A stretch of 64,000 bases of DNA from Sphingomonas arenae (GTDB lineage: Bacteria; Pseudomonadota; Alphaproteobacteria; Sphingomonadales; Sphingomonadaceae): positions 806,001-870,000 of the forward strand of contig NZ_JAFFJU010000001.1 in the NCBI RefSeq assembly GCF_016924655.1, given 5' to 3'. The notes below the pieces were generated by a model. That model was not told the DNA's origin and made no database searches. It saw only the letters and a list, made by a program, of their open reading frames with translations. Below are positions 23,822-32,813 of this stretch, in pieces. A program made the translations under genes and the position numbers. Position 1 is the stretch's first letter, and each line of letters starts with the position of its first letter.

Positions 23822-25159
23822 TCAGAGCGCGGCCGCTTCCTCTTCGCGTTTCTTCTTGCGGGTGCGGATCGCGAGGAGCTTGTCGATCTTGCGCCCGTCC
23901 ATGTCGACGACCTCGAACTTCCAGCCGTTGTGGCCGAAGGTTTCGCCCGTTTCGGGTAGGTGCTTGAGGACGGACAAAGCGAAGCCGGCGACAGTGGAAT
24001 AGTCCCTGTCGTCCGGCAGGGCGATGCCGAGCCGGTCCTCGAGGAGATCGGCGCTGGCCGCACCGCTGACCAGCCAGCTCCCGTCCTCGCGCTCCACCAG
24101 CGGGGGATCGTCGTCCTCCACATCATGCGCGAAGGCCCCGGCGAGGGCGGCCAGGATTGAGCCCGGCGTCACGATCCCGTCGAGGTGTCCGTATTCATCG
24201 TGCACGAGGGCGAGCGGGACTTCCGCATGCCGCAGAACGGCGAGCGCATCCATGGCGTCCATGACGTCTGGGATGACAGGCGCGTCCTTTGCCAGCGAGC
24301 GGAGGTCGAGCGGCTTGCCGTCGAGCGCAGCGGTGAGCAGGTCACCCGTCTGCACCACGCCGACGATGTTCTCGACATTGCCCTCAGCGACGGGGATGCG
24401 GCTGTGCGGGGTTTCGGCAAGCGCCGCCCGCAGGTCCTCGCCAGTGGCGTCGATATCGATCCAGTCGATCTCCGTCCGGGGGGTCATGACCTCGCGGACG
24501 GGACGGTCGGCCAGGCGGACGACGCCCGAGATGATGGCGCGCTCATTCTCCTCGAGAACGCCGGCCGTCTTCGCCTCGGCCACGACGAGGTGCAGTTCCT
24601 CGGCGGTGACCTGGGTCTGGCTCTCGCGATTGAGGCCGAGCACATGGAAGACGAGCGCGCTGGTCCGGTCCAGCAACCACACGAAGGGTCCCGCGGCCTT
24701 GGACAGCCACAGCATCGGGCGCGCAACGGCAGCGGCAATCGGTTCCGGTGAGCGCAGCGCGAACTGCTTGGGCACGAGTTCGCCGACGACCAGGCTGGCA
24801 TAGGTCACGCCGCCGATCACCAGGGCGAAGCCGAGTGAACGGGCGGTGTCCGCGGCGAGGCCAAGCAGGGCCAGGCGTTGCGCCACGGGCTCTCCCAAGC
24901 TCGCTCCGGAATAAGCACCGGCCAGGATGCCGACGAGCGTGATGCCGATCTGCACCGTGGACAGGAAGCGGCTCGGATCGGCGGCGAGCGCGAGGGCGGT
25001 GCGCGCTCCGCCGCTGCCGGCCTTGACCATGGATTTGAGGCGCGCCTCACGCGAGGAGACGATCGCCAGCTCGCTCATCGCAAACACGCCGTTCACGGCG
25101 ATCAGCGCGAGGATCAGGACCAGGTCGAACCAGGGAAACGGGAGCAAGGGGCCGCTCAT
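23822..25159 (-). CDS. CNNM/HlyC-CorC (hemolysin-like) transporter family protein
   Basis: A 445-residue inner-membrane protein. The CNNM transmembrane domain comes first (about residues 10-150; FDLVLILALIAVNGVFAMSELAIV with the family's conserved small-acidic helix, then LSTVQIGITLVGILAGAYSG). A pair of CBS domains follows (about 205-325; RPVREVMTPRTEIDWID and VHDEYGHLDGIVT). The CorC_HlyC domain is at 340-430 (DGSWLVSGAASADLLEDRLG...GWKFEVVDMDGRKID). Relatives export or sense Mg2+/Co2+; haemolysis is a historical label. It converges with the HhH gene. Confidence 0.93.
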   Translation of the reverse strand: MSGPLLPFPWFDLVLILALIAVNGVFAMSELAIVSSREARLKSMVKAGSGGARTALALAADPSRFLSTVQIGITLVGILAGAYSGASLGEPVAQRLALLGLAADTARSLGFALVIGGVTYASLVVGELVPKQFALRSPEPIAAAVARPMLWLSKAAGPFVWLLDRTSALVFHVLGLNRESQTQVTAEELHLVVAEAKTAGVLEENERAIISGVVRLADRPVREVMTPRTEIDWIDIDATGEDLRAALAETPHSRIPVAEGNVENIVGVVQTGDLLTAALDGKPLDLRSLAKDAPVIPDVMDAMDALAVLRHAEVPLALVHDEYGHLDGIVTPGSILAALAGAFAHDVEDDDPPLVEREDGSWLVSGAASADLLEDRLGIALPDDRDYSTVAGFALSVLKHLPETGETFGHNGWKFEVVDMDGRKIDKLLAIRTRKKKREEEAAAL

Positions 25160-25286
25160 CGGAGGGTCAGCTATTAGCCTTCAGTGTGCGTGTGCAGCAA
25201 GGGACAGATCGATTCGTAAGCGGAACCATCTCGTTGTAGAGCCGGTTTCGCGGGAGAACGATCAACAACGAATGGAGAATATGGGG

Positions 25287-25952
25287 ATGAAGTTCAGCCG
25301 CACCATGACTGCCGTGGCGCTTTCCACCGCGCTTGTCACCACGTCCGCGTGCACCACCAATCCGGAAACCGGCAACCGGCGCCTGAGCAACACGGGCCTC
25401 GGCGCGATCATCGGCGCGGGCGCAGGCTATCTGCTGGGCGACATCGTCGGCGGCCGCAACAGCCGCACCGAGCAGATCGTCGGCGCGGGCATCGGCGCGA
25501 TCGCGGGTGGCGCCGTCGGGCGCTACATGGACCAGCAGGAAGCCGAGCTGCGCCGCGAGACTGCGGGCACGGGCGTAGACGTCATTCGCCAGGGCGACGA
25601 CATCATCCTGCGCATGCCGTCCGGCATCACCTTCGACGTCGACCGCTACGACGTGAAGCCGCAATTCCAGTCGACGCTGAACGAGGTGGCGAACACGCTG
25701 GCCCAGTATCAGCAGACGTACATCGACATTTATGGCCATACCGATTCGACTGGCAGCGACGCCTACAACCAGTCGCTGTCCGAGCGCCGGGCCCAGTCGG
25801 TGGCGAGCTACCTGTCATCACGCGGCGTGGCACCCGCCCGCATGGCGACGCGCGGTTTCGGCGAAACCCAGCCGATCGCGGACAATGCTACGGAGTACGG
25901 CCGTTCTCAGAACCGCCGGGTCGAGATCAAGGTCGTGCCCTTCCAGGGCTGA
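25287..25952 (+). CDS. OmpA-family lipoprotein with glycine zipper
   Basis: A 221-residue outer-membrane or periplasmic protein. The signal peptide MKFSRTMTAVALSTALVTTSAC ends in a probable lipidated Cys. A glycine-zipper region follows (GAIIGAGAGYLLGDIVGG and GAGIGAIAGGAVGRYM). The C-terminal OmpA domain (about 105-221) has the peptidoglycan-binding pattern GHTDSTGSDAYNQSLSERRA and NRRVEIKV. It likely tethers the outer membrane to peptidoglycan. The ATG at 25287 has GGAGA eight bases upstream; ATGs at 25272 and 25281 are badly placed. A strong terminator follows. Confidence 0.92.
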   Translation: MKFSRTMTAVALSTALVTTSACTTNPETGNRRLSNTGLGAIIGAGAGYLLGDIVGGRNSRTEQIVGAGIGAIAGGAVGRYMDQQEAELRRETAGTGVDVIRQGDDIILRMPSGITFDVDRYDVKPQFQSTLNEVANTLAQYQQTYIDIYGHTDSTGSDAYNQSLSERRAQSVASYLSSRGVAPARMATRGFGETQPIADNATEYGRSQNRRVEIKVVPFQG

Positions 25953-25976
25953 CGTCCGGCTTTCCCGGAACGAGGA

Positions 25977-26007
25977 GGGCGCCGCTTCGTCGAGCGGCGC
26001 CCTTTTT
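25977..26007 (+). terminator. Rho-independent terminator of the OmpA-family gene
   Basis: A ten-base-pair stem (GGGCGCCGCT with AGCGGCGCCC, 6-base loop TCGTCG) is followed directly by five T residues on the plus strand. It ends at the stop of the convergent tadA gene. Confidence 0.93.
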
Positions 26008-26462
26008 CATGTCCGCCGGTGCGCGAAGAAGGCGCGCAGCTGCCGGGCGGCCTCTTCCTCTCCGATGCCGCCGAGAACGTCCGGGCGATGGTGGCAGGTG
26101 GGTTGGCTGAAGACCCGCGCCCCGTGGATGACGCCGCCGCCCTTGGGATCCTCCGCGGCGAAGCGGAGCGCCTCGAGCCGGGCCAGCGCGATGGCCCCGG
26201 CGCACATGGCGCAGGGTTCGAGCGTCACCCACAACGTGCAGCCGTCCAGCCGCGGCTGACCGAGCGCCTCGGCTGCGCGCCGGATCGCGACGATCTCGGC
26301 GTGGGCGGTTGGATCGAGGCTACCGCGCATCGCGTTACGCGCCTGGGCGATGATCGCGCCGTCGCGGGTCACCACCGCGCCAACCGGCACCTCCCCCGCT
26401 GCAGCTGCTTCGGCGGCAAGGTCGAGCGCACGGCGCATCGGCAGCGGCAGCGGAAAGCTCAT
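26007..26462 (-). CDS. tadA: tRNA-specific adenosine deaminase (nucleoside deaminase family)
   Basis: A 151-residue zinc deaminase. The active site is complete: His54-Ala-Glu56 and Pro83-Cys84-x2-Cys87 (HAE...PCAMC). GAVVTRDGAIIAQARN and the C-terminal GGIGEEEAARQLRAFFAHRR are as in TadA, which converts wobble A34 to inosine in tRNA-Arg(ACG). A guanine-deaminase-like role is the alternative, but the neighbourhood and length favour TadA. Convergent with the OmpA gene across a strong terminator. Confidence 0.9.
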   Translation of the reverse strand: MSFPLPLPMRRALDLAAEAAAAGEVPVGAVVTRDGAIIAQARNAMRGSLDPTAHAEIVAIRRAAEALGQPRLDGCTLWVTLEPCAMCAGAIALARLEALRFAAEDPKGGGVIHGARVFSQPTCHHRPDVLGGIGEEEAARQLRAFFAHRRT

Positions 26463-26494
26463 CGGCCAGCGGCTAGCCGATGCCGCGGCGCTTG

Positions 26495-26824
26495 TCAGTT
26501 CTGGGTCGAGTCGGTCGTCGCGACGCCCGGCTGCTGCTGCGGCTGCGGAGCGGCCCCATTGGTTGGCTGAGCCGCGCCGCCGTCCGCGGGCCGAACTTCG
26601 AGCCGCGGAACCGGAATGGTAGCCTCCCCCTTGCCGATCGCCACCGCGCCGGTGTCCACGTCGAACTTCGGCGGCTGGCCTCCGCTGGCGGCGATGCCGT
26701 TGCGAGTCGCGTCGATATCGGGCGCCTTCGCCGACTGGGTCTGGTTGATGTCGAGGAACCCGGTGGCTACGGCGGCGATCACTCCCACCACCAGCAGGAT
26801 TAGCAACCGTAGGATCGCCCGCAT
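26495..26824 (-). CDS. Small single-span membrane hypothetical protein
   Basis: A 109-residue protein. The N-terminal hydrophobic helix RAILRLLILLVVGVIAAVATGFL is followed by DINQTQSAKAPDID and a Pro/Gln/Ala-rich, probably disordered C-terminus. It contains IPVPRLEVRPA, a pattern seen in short alphaproteobacterial envelope proteins. AGGGAG lies eight bases before the ATG at 26824, which decides against the longer frame from 26860. It is upstream of and co-directional with tadA (33 bp gap), so they may share a transcript. Function unknown. Confidence 0.72.
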   Translation of the reverse strand: MRAILRLLILLVVGVIAAVATGFLDINQTQSAKAPDIDATRNGIAASGGQPPKFDVDTGAVAIGKGEATIPVPRLEVRPADGGAAQPTNGAAPQPQQQPGVATTDSTQN

Positions 26825-26969
26825 TCTCGACACTCCCTGAAGATCGATACGGGGCCTCAACGCTCCGGACTGGGCGGAGGTTGCTTGACGCGAGGAGGGT
26901 CAGAAGGTATCGGGCGGCGCTTTCCGGGCGCCTTCGCGGGCGCTCGCTTTGTAATCAGGACCTAACATC

Positions 26970-27263
26970 ATGTCGCGCGTTTGCGAACTGACCGGCAAGG
27001 GCCGGCAGGTGGGCAACAACGTTTCCCACGCCAACAACAAGACCAAGCGCACGTTTCTGCCGAACCTGCAGAACGTGACCCTGATCAGCGATTCGCTCGG
27101 CAAGAGCGTGAAGCTGCGGGTTTCGACCCACGGGCTGCGCTCGGTCGAGCATAACGGCGGCCTCGACAACTGGCTGGCGAAGACCAGCGAGGACAAGCTG
27201 GGTCCGACGGCCCGCAAGCTGAAGCGTGAGCTTGCCAAGAAGGCGCAGACGACCGCCGCTTGA
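26970..27263 (+). CDS. rpmB: 50S ribosomal protein L28
   Basis: A 97-residue ribosomal protein L28 of the large subunit. It begins [26 protein letters not shown], with the family signature and [10 protein letters not shown], and continues with [23 protein letters not shown]. Cys at position 5 is the common alphaproteobacterial form; the zinc-ribbon cysteines are absent. AGGACC precedes the ATG by eight bases. It is followed by a Rid-like gene whose possible start lies inside the last codons. Confidence 0.98.
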   Translation: MSRVCELTGKGRQVGNNVSHANNKTKRTFLPNLQNVTLISDSLGKSVKLRVSTHGLRSVEHNGGLDNWLAKTSEDKLGPTARKLKRELAKKAQTTAA

Positions 27264-27714
27264 GGCATGCGCCGCGGCGTTGGTCGTGGCCATGCTATCC
27301 GGCCCTGCCCTTGCCGGTGAACGGCAGCGGGCCAACGTTCTCATGTCCCAGGACCCGGGCACGCTCCGCTACCAAGAGGAGTGGGGCTATGCCGACGCGG
27401 TCGTCTCGGGTGACACAATCTATCTCTCCGGCGTGGTCGTCGGAGTGCGTGAGGGTGGTGATCCCGAGGTCGCATTCATCCGCGCGTTCGAGCGGATCGG
27501 CGAGATCCTGAAGCGGGCCGGCGCAAGCTGGGACGATGCGGTCGAGATGACCAGCTACCATACCGATCTTCAGACCCAAATGCCGGTGATGATCCGGGTC
27601 AAAAATCGGTTCGTGAAACCTCCGGCGATCGCCTGGACGGCGGTGGAGGTCAGCCGGCTCATACCCGATCGGGGAATCACCGAGATCAAGGTCGTCGCGA
27701 AGAAGCCGGGGTAG
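27226..27714 (+). CDS. Secreted Rid (YjgF/YER057c/UK114) family protein lacking the usual Arg
   Basis: A protein of about 140-162 residues. A possible signal peptide ([14 protein letters not shown]) precedes a Rid fold: [57 protein letters not shown] and [10 protein letters not shown]. Canonical RidA imine deaminases have Pro-Ala-Arg in the active site (PARxTVEV); here it reads [10 protein letters not shown], with no Arg, so classical imine hydrolysis is unlikely. The start is uncertain: the GTG at 27226 overlaps rpmB by 38 bases, and a TTG at 27280 or GTG at 27286 would shorten it. Its 3' end overlaps the convergent esterase-like gene by 29 bases. Confidence 0.75.
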   Translation: MSLPRRRRRPPLEACAAALVVAMLSGPALAGERQRANVLMSQDPGTLRYQEEWGYADAVVSGDTIYLSGVVVGVREGGDPEVAFIRAFERIGEILKRAGASWDDAVEMTSYHTDLQTQMPVMIRVKNRFVKPPAIAWTAVEVSRLIPDRGITEIKVVAKKPG

Positions 27715-28681
27715 CTTCGGGGAGGTCGAGGGCGATCAGCAGCGTCCGCCGCCGGTCGCTGAAATCATTGTCTGTCACCAGCCACAGGCGCGTTCCGCCA
27801 GCCTGACCCCGCTCCGCCGCGACCCCTTCGACATTGTCGAATGCTCCGAGCGGAAGCTCGGCGAAGGGTTCGAGCCTGAACGCTCCGCGTCCGGCCTTCA
27901 GCCAGGCGAGCCGATTGGCGATGCCCCATGGTCGCACACTTCGAAGCAGGACCAGCATGCGTCCGTCGGGCAGCCGGACCGCGTCGGCAGGGTGCTGCCC
28001 GTCTGCGCCAGAGAGCGGGTAAACGGACACGGCTCCGTCGGCTTCCCGGAACCAAACCTCTTGTCCCGTCTCCGGGACCAGCAGGAGCCACCTGCCCACA
28101 CCGATCACCGCTTCCAGGCTCTCGTTCGGAGGCCAGCGCTCTTGCGGGAAGCGAACTCGGTGGAGGGCACGCGTGAAGTCGTGGCTGAAGAGATAGAGCG
28201 AATGCTGGAACTCAAACCCGACCCACCAGCCGCGGCCTGAGGGATCGCGGGTCAGAGATTCGGAATCGCGGTACTTCTTCCAGAAGGGCGGACCCGGGCC
28301 AGCGGGGAGGTCCTGGAAAGTGGCGAGCCGTCCGCCACCGGGCTTGGGCAGGCCGATGACCGCACCATCGTCGGTTACGGCGAGCAGGCGATGTCCGTCT
28401 AATGCCAATCCCGAGAGGCCACCGAGCCGAGGGTCGGATGCGCGCACCTCCCATAAACCCGCGAGCGGGAGCGATCTGGCGGAAGCTTCAGGGATCGGCA
28501 GGGCTTCGAACCGCACCGGGACGGTGGCGATCCCCCGGGGTGTTCGGTTGGGCTTCTCCCAATTCCGGTCACCGCCCGTCATGAGAGTAGAAAACGCGAG
28601 AAGAATCAGAAGGATAGGCTTGCCAAACCTGAACCGGCGCTGCAAAGGCCGTTCACCCCGCTTCAACTGCGAATCAGGCAT
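27686..28681 (-). CDS. Esterase-like (phytase-like beta-propeller) secreted protein
   Basis: A 331-residue protein matching the 'esterase-like activity of phytase' family (PF13449 type). Marks are GGLSGLALDGHRLLAVTDDGAVI, the repeat RDSESLTRDPSGRGWWVGFE, NESLEAVIGVGRWLLLVPE, FDNVEGVAAERGQAGGTRLWLVTDNDFS and a C-terminal TLLIALDLP. A basic N-terminus and hydrophobic helix (FGKPILLILLAFSTLM) suggest a signal or membrane anchor, so it is periplasmic. No catalytic residues can be named with certainty. The ATG at 28681 has AAGGGC just upstream. The 3' end overlaps the Rid gene. Confidence 0.85.
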   Translation of the reverse strand: MPDSQLKRGERPLQRRFRFGKPILLILLAFSTLMTGGDRNWEKPNRTPRGIATVPVRFEALPIPEASARSLPLAGLWEVRASDPRLGGLSGLALDGHRLLAVTDDGAVIGLPKPGGGRLATFQDLPAGPGPPFWKKYRDSESLTRDPSGRGWWVGFEFQHSLYLFSHDFTRALHRVRFPQERWPPNESLEAVIGVGRWLLLVPETGQEVWFREADGAVSVYPLSGADGQHPADAVRLPDGRMLVLLRSVRPWGIANRLAWLKAGRGAFRLEPFAELPLGAFDNVEGVAAERGQAGGTRLWLVTDNDFSDRRRTLLIALDLPEATPASSRRP

Positions 28682-28713
28682 AAGCCCTTGAAGCGGACGG
28701 GTTTTCCCCCCTG

Positions 28714-28842
28714 TCACCCGTCACGCTGCCGGCCACGGCGGGTACGAGTTCCCTCGCGTCGCGTAACGAGGGGAGCCCGGTGCGTGTAGCGTAGCTGCAC
28801 CGGGCTCATCCGCCCGCCGTGGCCGCCTCTCTCCTCCATCAT
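28714..28842 (-). CDS. Possible 42-residue basic peptide overlapping cobT stop
   Basis: A short frame starting in ATGA overlap with the cobT stop: [17 protein letters not shown], then [19 protein letters not shown] and a basic end. It is entirely embedded in the palindromic element at 28730-28825, so the peptide is at least partly a by-product of that structure. Arg makes up about a quarter of it. The start position invites translational coupling to cobT, but nothing else proves coding. Low confidence; recorded because the overlap is exact. Confidence 0.22.
   Translation of the reverse strand: MMEERGGHGGRMSPVQLRYTHRAPLVTRREGTRTRRGRQRDG
28730..28825. repeat. Large palindromic element foldable as a three-way junction
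   Basis: An outer stem of 12-13 bp (GGCCACGGCGGG at 28731-28742 with CCCGCCGTGGCC at 28813-28824) encloses two hairpins. The first is CCCTCG/CGAGGG (28751-28756 with 28767-28772, 10-base loop). The second is an 11-bp perfect stem, GAGCCCGGTGC/GCACCGGGCTC (28773-28783 with 28797-28807, 13-base loop). Either strand can fold. It lies between cobT and the esterase-like gene, both on the minus strand. It has no T-run, so it is not a simple terminator. Candidate structured RNA, processing site or REP-like mobile palindrome. Confidence 0.7.
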
Positions 28843-30656
28843 TGTGCGTCGAAGAGGCCGGCCAACTGCTCGATCAGCGTGCCGCCGAGCTGCTCCGCAT
28901 CCATGATGGTAATGGCGTGCCGATAGTAGCGCGTCACGTCGTGACCGATGCCGATAGCGGTCAGCTCCACCGGCGAGCGCGCCTCGATCCAGCCGATCAC
29001 CTGCCGCAGATGCTTCTCGAGATAGGAGCCGCCGTTCGCGCTCGCCGTCGAGTCGTCGACCGGAGCGCCGTCGCTGATCACCATCAGGATGCGCCGCTCC
29101 TCGGATCGGGCGATCAGCCGGTTGTGCGCCCAGAGCAACGCCTCCCCGTCGATATTCTCCTTGAGTAGCCCCTCGCGCATCATCAGGCCGAGGTTGCGAC
29201 GCGAATGCCGGTAGGGCTCGTCGGCGCGCTTGTAGACGATGTGCCGGAGATCGTTCAGGCGGCCCGGGTTGGGTGGGCGTCCGTCGGCCAGCCAAGCCTC
29301 CCGGCTCTGCCCGCCCTTCCAGGCGCGCGTGGTGAAGCCGAGGATCTCGGTCGCCACCCCGCAGCGTTCCAGCGTCCGCGCCAGGATGTCGGCGGAGATG
29401 GCCGCGATCGAGATCGGCCGTCCGCGCATTGAACCTGAGTTGTCGATCAGCAGGCTGACGATCGTGTCCTTGAACTCGGTGTCGCGTTCGACCTTGTAGC
29501 TGAGCGAATGGCCCGGTGAGACGATAACGCGCGCAAGCCGCGCAGCGTCGAGGAGACCTTCTTCCTGGTCGAAGTCCCAGCTGCGTGCCTGCTGCGCCAT
29601 CAGCCGCCGCTGCAGCCGGTTGGCGAGGCGGGTCACGACGCTCGACAGTGGCCCCATCTGCTGATCGAGGTACGCGCGAAGGCGGTTGAGCTCGTCCTCG
29701 TCACACAGGTCCGAGGCTTCTACGACCTCGTCGAAGCGGTTGGTGAACGCGCGGTAATCGCCGGCGATCTCCGGCTCGGATGGGCGGCGGTTGGGCCGCG
29801 GCACGGCCGCTTCGTCGCCCTCGTCGCCGGGTGCCCCCTCGTCACCGTCGAAATCCTCTTCGCTATACTCGCTTTCCTGCTCCTCGCCCTCCTCGCGCTC
29901 GGAGCGCATTTCCATCTCGCCGTCGGCCGCACCCTGCGCGTCGCTGGACTCATCCTCCTGGTCCTCGCCGGCCTCCTCGCCCTGCTCGTCTTCGCCGCCT
30001 TCATCGGGCTCCTCCTGCGAGGGCTCTTCGGCGGCAGCAAGGTCGAGATCCTCGAGCAGCTTGCGGGCCAGGGTCGCGAAGGACTGCTGGTCGTCGATCG
30101 CGAGGCCGAGCGCGTCGAGGTCGCCGCCCGCCTTGTCCTCGATCCACTCGCGAACGAGCGCGAGCCCGGCTTCCGCTCCCGCGGGCGGGGGAGCCCCGGT
30201 CAGCCGCTCCCGGGCAAGCAGCGAGAGTGCCGTTGCAAGCGGGACTTCCTCCGCGGTTCGGGCTCGCGTGATCGCATCGCCGCGGACGCGCGCCTCGGCG
30301 AGTTCGGAGAGGTTGTCGCGCACGCCGGCCATGCTGCGGGCACCGAGGGCTTCCACGCGGGCGGATTCCAGCGCGTCGAACACGGCGCGGGCCTCGGCTT
30401 CAGCGGGCGCATGGCCCCCATGCAGCTTGGCATCATGGTAGCGCAGCCTGAGCGCGACCGCGTCCGCTGCGCCCCGCGCTTCGGCCACTAGCTTGGGCGA
30501 GAGGCCCGGTCCCGGAGAGACGACCCGCGCCAGCTTACCGCCCGTGGCTCCGCTCTCGGAGGCGAACGCGACTTCCACTTCCGCATCTTGAGCAATCGCG
30601 CGCGCCGCGCCGGCGAGAACGCGGCGGAACTGGTCGAGGGGGGTGGTCGCGCTCAT
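28839..30656 (-). CDS. cobT: Cobaltochelatase-type subunit CobT
   Basis: A 605-residue CobT, the partner of AAA+ CobS in aerobic cobalt chelatase. The N-terminal domain (about 1-200) is followed by a long acidic linker of Glu/Asp/Gly/Ser (about 205-290). The C-terminal von Willebrand A domain has its metal-ion site DNSGSM at 405-410 and [10 protein letters not shown]. The catalytic subunit CobN is not in the window; CobST pairs without CobN occur in many alphaproteobacteria and may serve another substrate. The ATG at 30656 drops an 11-residue extension. CobS lies upstream, separated by a membrane gene on the opposite strand. Confidence 0.95.
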   Translation of the reverse strand: MSATTPLDQFRRVLAGAARAIAQDAEVEVAFASESGATGGKLARVVSPGPGLSPKLVAEARGAADAVALRLRYHDAKLHGGHAPAEAEARAVFDALESARVEALGARSMAGVRDNLSELAEARVRGDAITRARTAEEVPLATALSLLARERLTGAPPPAGAEAGLALVREWIEDKAGGDLDALGLAIDDQQSFATLARKLLEDLDLAAAEEPSQEEPDEGGEDEQGEEAGEDQEDESSDAQGAADGEMEMRSEREEGEEQESEYSEEDFDGDEGAPGDEGDEAAVPRPNRRPSEPEIAGDYRAFTNRFDEVVEASDLCDEDELNRLRAYLDQQMGPLSSVVTRLANRLQRRLMAQQARSWDFDQEEGLLDAARLARVIVSPGHSLSYKVERDTEFKDTIVSLLIDNSGSMRGRPISIAAISADILARTLERCGVATEILGFTTRAWKGGQSREAWLADGRPPNPGRLNDLRHIVYKRADEPYRHSRRNLGLMMREGLLKENIDGEALLWAHNRLIARSEERRILMVISDGAPVDDSTASANGGSYLEKHLRQVIGWIEARSPVELTAIGIGHDVTRYYRHAITIMDAEQLGGTLIEQLAGLFDAQ

Positions 30657-30710
30657 CGCCTTGCCTTTGCCCCGGCTGCAACGCACCATGCAAGCAAGGG
30701 GGTCAGATCC

Positions 30711-31106
30711 ATGCCGCGGTTACACCTTCCCAAGAGCTTCATCGCAACGGAAAGCGAGTATCGTGCCAACCTCGCGGGCATGAACACCTTCTTCGGCGCC
30801 GTCCTGGGCTTCGTCATCGCCGACGTGAATGCCCCCGACAACATGGATTTCGCCATGTTCCTGATGGCCACCAGCACCGTGGTCATCTCCATCCTGTATA
30901 TCTCCGCGAGCCCCTACCGGCTGGCCTATTCGGCGCTGACGCTGGTTTTCGTCGTGGGACTTCCGCAGCTGGCGCCGGACAGCGTGGCGGTTCCGGCGCG
31001 GCTGCAGATCACCCTGGGGGTCTGGGCGCTTCTGACGGTCGGCATCGAATATTTCCCGCGCCGACCGGATCCTGCCCCAGCAGGCAAAGAGGCGCCGACC
31101 GCCTAA
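30711..31106 (+). CDS. Integral membrane hypothetical protein between cobS and cobT
   Basis: A 131-residue protein with three or four predicted membrane spans: [55 protein letters not shown] and [16 protein letters not shown]. The basic N-terminus [22 protein letters not shown] precedes the first. It is on the strand opposite to cobS and cobT, divergent from cobT (54 bp) and overlapping the cobS stop by 4 bases. The ATG at 30711 is chosen because upstream in-frame sequence overlaps cobT and is of low quality. Function unknown. Confidence 0.78.
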   Translation: MPRLHLPKSFIATESEYRANLAGMNTFFGAVLGFVIADVNAPDNMDFAMFLMATSTVVISILYISASPYRLAYSALTLVFVVGLPQLAPDSVAVPARLQITLGVWALLTVGIEYFPRRPDPAPAGKEAPTA

Positions 31107-32107
31107 GCCTTGGCGACGACACTTTCGGGCAGGTCCTTGCCGAATACGCGCTGGTAATATTCTGCGATCAGCGGGCGCTCGGTCTCGTCGCACTTGTTGA
31201 GGAACGATACGCGGAAGGCGAAGCCAACGTCCCCGAAGATCATGGCGTTCTGCGCCCAGCTGATCACCGTGCGCGGACTCATGACCGTGGAAATGTCGCC
31301 GTTGATGAAGCCCTGACGGCTGAGCTCAGCGACCTTGATCATGCGCTCCACCGTCCCCTTGCCATCGGGATTGTCATACTCGCCTGACTTGGCGAGCACG
31401 ATCTGGGCTTCCACGGCGGCGGGAAGATAGTTGAGGGTTGTGACAATGTTCCAGCGGTCCATCTGACCCTGGTTGATCGCCTGCGTGCCATGGTAGAGCC
31501 CGGTCGTGTCGCCGAGGCCGATGGTGTTGGTCGTCGCGAACAGGCGGAAGAAAGGGTTGGGCCGGATGACCCGGTTCTGGTCCAGGAGGGTCAGCTTACC
31601 CTCGACCTCCAGCACGCGCTGGATGACGAACATCACGTCCGGGCGGCCGGCATCATATTCGTCGAACACGAGTGCGACAGGATGCTGCAGGGCCCAGGGA
31701 AGCAGGCCTTCGCGGAATTCCGTCACCTGCTGACCATCGCGCAGCACGATGGCGTCGCGGCCGATGAGATCGATGCGGCTGATGTGCGCGTCGAGGTTGA
31801 TGCGAATGCAAGGCCACTTCAGCCGCGCCGCGACCTGCTCGATGTGGGTGGATTTGCCAGTGCCATGATAGCCCTGAACCATCACTCGGCGATTGCGGGC
31901 GAAGCCGGCGCAGATCGCCAGCGTGGTGTCGGGGTCGAACACATAAGCTGGGTCGAGATCGGGCACCCGCTCGTCGGCCTCGGAGAAGGCGGGCACCTCC
32001 ATGTCGCTGTCGACGCCGAACAGGTCGCGGACCTTCACCATCTTGTCGGGCGCGTTCATGAGCGTTTCGCCGGTGGGGATCTGAGCTTCGTTGGAGATGT
32101 CGGCCAT
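31103..32107 (-). CDS. cobS: Cobaltochelatase-type AAA+ subunit CobS
   Basis: A 334-residue MoxR-like AAA+ ATPase that forms a ring with CobT. The N-terminal [20 protein letters not shown] is typical of CobS. Walker A is [10 protein letters not shown] at 79-88, Walker B is [14 protein letters not shown], and sensor-like [14 protein letters not shown] follows, with C-terminal [20 protein letters not shown]. Length is normal. In related genomes it usually follows a J-domain gene; here a regulator-plus-enzyme cassette lies between the two. The stop overlaps the opposite-strand membrane gene by 4 bases. Confidence 0.96.
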   Translation of the reverse strand: MADISNEAQIPTGETLMNAPDKMVKVRDLFGVDSDMEVPAFSEADERVPDLDPAYVFDPDTTLAICAGFARNRRVMVQGYHGTGKSTHIEQVAARLKWPCIRINLDAHISRIDLIGRDAIVLRDGQQVTEFREGLLPWALQHPVALVFDEYDAGRPDVMFVIQRVLEVEGKLTLLDQNRVIRPNPFFRLFATTNTIGLGDTTGLYHGTQAINQGQMDRWNIVTTLNYLPAAVEAQIVLAKSGEYDNPDGKGTVERMIKVAELSRQGFINGDISTVMSPRTVISWAQNAMIFGDVGFAFRVSFLNKCDETERPLIAEYYQRVFGKDLPESVVAKA

Positions 32108-32138
32108 GCGCCGCCCTTAGCTGTGCGCCGCCCGGGCC

Positions 32139-32813
32139 TCAACTGGCCTTGGGCGGCAGGGTGAAGAGCGAGAGGAAACGCTTGGCCACCGCTCGGTCTC
32201 CGTCGATGGTCAAAAGATCCAGCGGGGCACCCCCGTACACCACGGCGGCGACATCGGTCGGCTCCCCCGTGACCAAAGCTTGCCCTTCCTCGGCCTCGCC
32301 ACGGCGCACCTGAATGGCTCCATCCTGAACCTCTGCCAGGTAGGTCATCTCGCCGAAGCGGAAGGCAACCTTGCCATCGAAACTCCCGGCCCGATCTGCA
32401 TTCAGCATGGCGGTGAAGGACAGCATGATCGACACGCCGGAAAGCGGGAGCGTCGGATCGTGCGAGGGGGAGCGGGCTGCCCAACGACCGAGCTCCCGGA
32501 TTAGGACGGCAGTTTCCAGGCCCCATTCCGTCGCTTCGTAGACTTGGACGGATGCGGGCGGCGGCAGCTTGCGCTTTCGCACCAAACCACGACTTTCGAG
32601 GTCGGTCAGGCGCTGCGTCAGCACGTTTGCGCTGATCGCCGGCAGGTCGGCCCGCAGGTCGGAGAAGCGCCGCGGGCCGAGCAGAAGCTCCCGCAGGACG
32701 AGCAGAGCCCAGCGCTCACCGATCAGCTCCAGGGCATGAGCGGTCCCGCAGGCATCGTCATAGCCCCGCTTCGGCTCCGTTCGCCCTCGCTTAGTTACTT
32801 TTTCTAACTGCAC
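32139..32813 (-). CDS. HxlR-type winged-helix regulator with C-terminal SCP2-like domain
   Basis: About 224 residues. The N-terminal HxlR winged helix (about 15-110) shows DACGTAHALELIGERWALLVLRELLLGPRRFSDLR and ISANVLTQRLTDLESRGLVRKR. The C-terminal part (about 130-224) resembles an SCP2-type small-ligand domain (LVTGEPTDVAAVVYGGAPLDLLTIDGDRAV). It lies divergent to the VOC/DHFR/GST cassette and probably controls it. The GTG at 32813 is preferred because the ATG at 32855 would place the shared palindromes inside the gene. The ligand is unknown; HxlR proteins often sense electrophiles or redox stress. Confidence 0.87.
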   Translation of the reverse strand: MQLEKVTKRGRTEPKRGYDDACGTAHALELIGERWALLVLRELLLGPRRFSDLRADLPAISANVLTQRLTDLESRGLVRKRKLPPPASVQVYEATEWGLETAVLIRELGRWAARSPSHDPTLPLSGVSIMLSFTAMLNADRAGSFDGKVAFRFGEMTYLAEVQDGAIQVRRGEAEEGQALVTGEPTDVAAVVYGGAPLDLLTIDGDRAVAKRFLSLFTLPPKAS

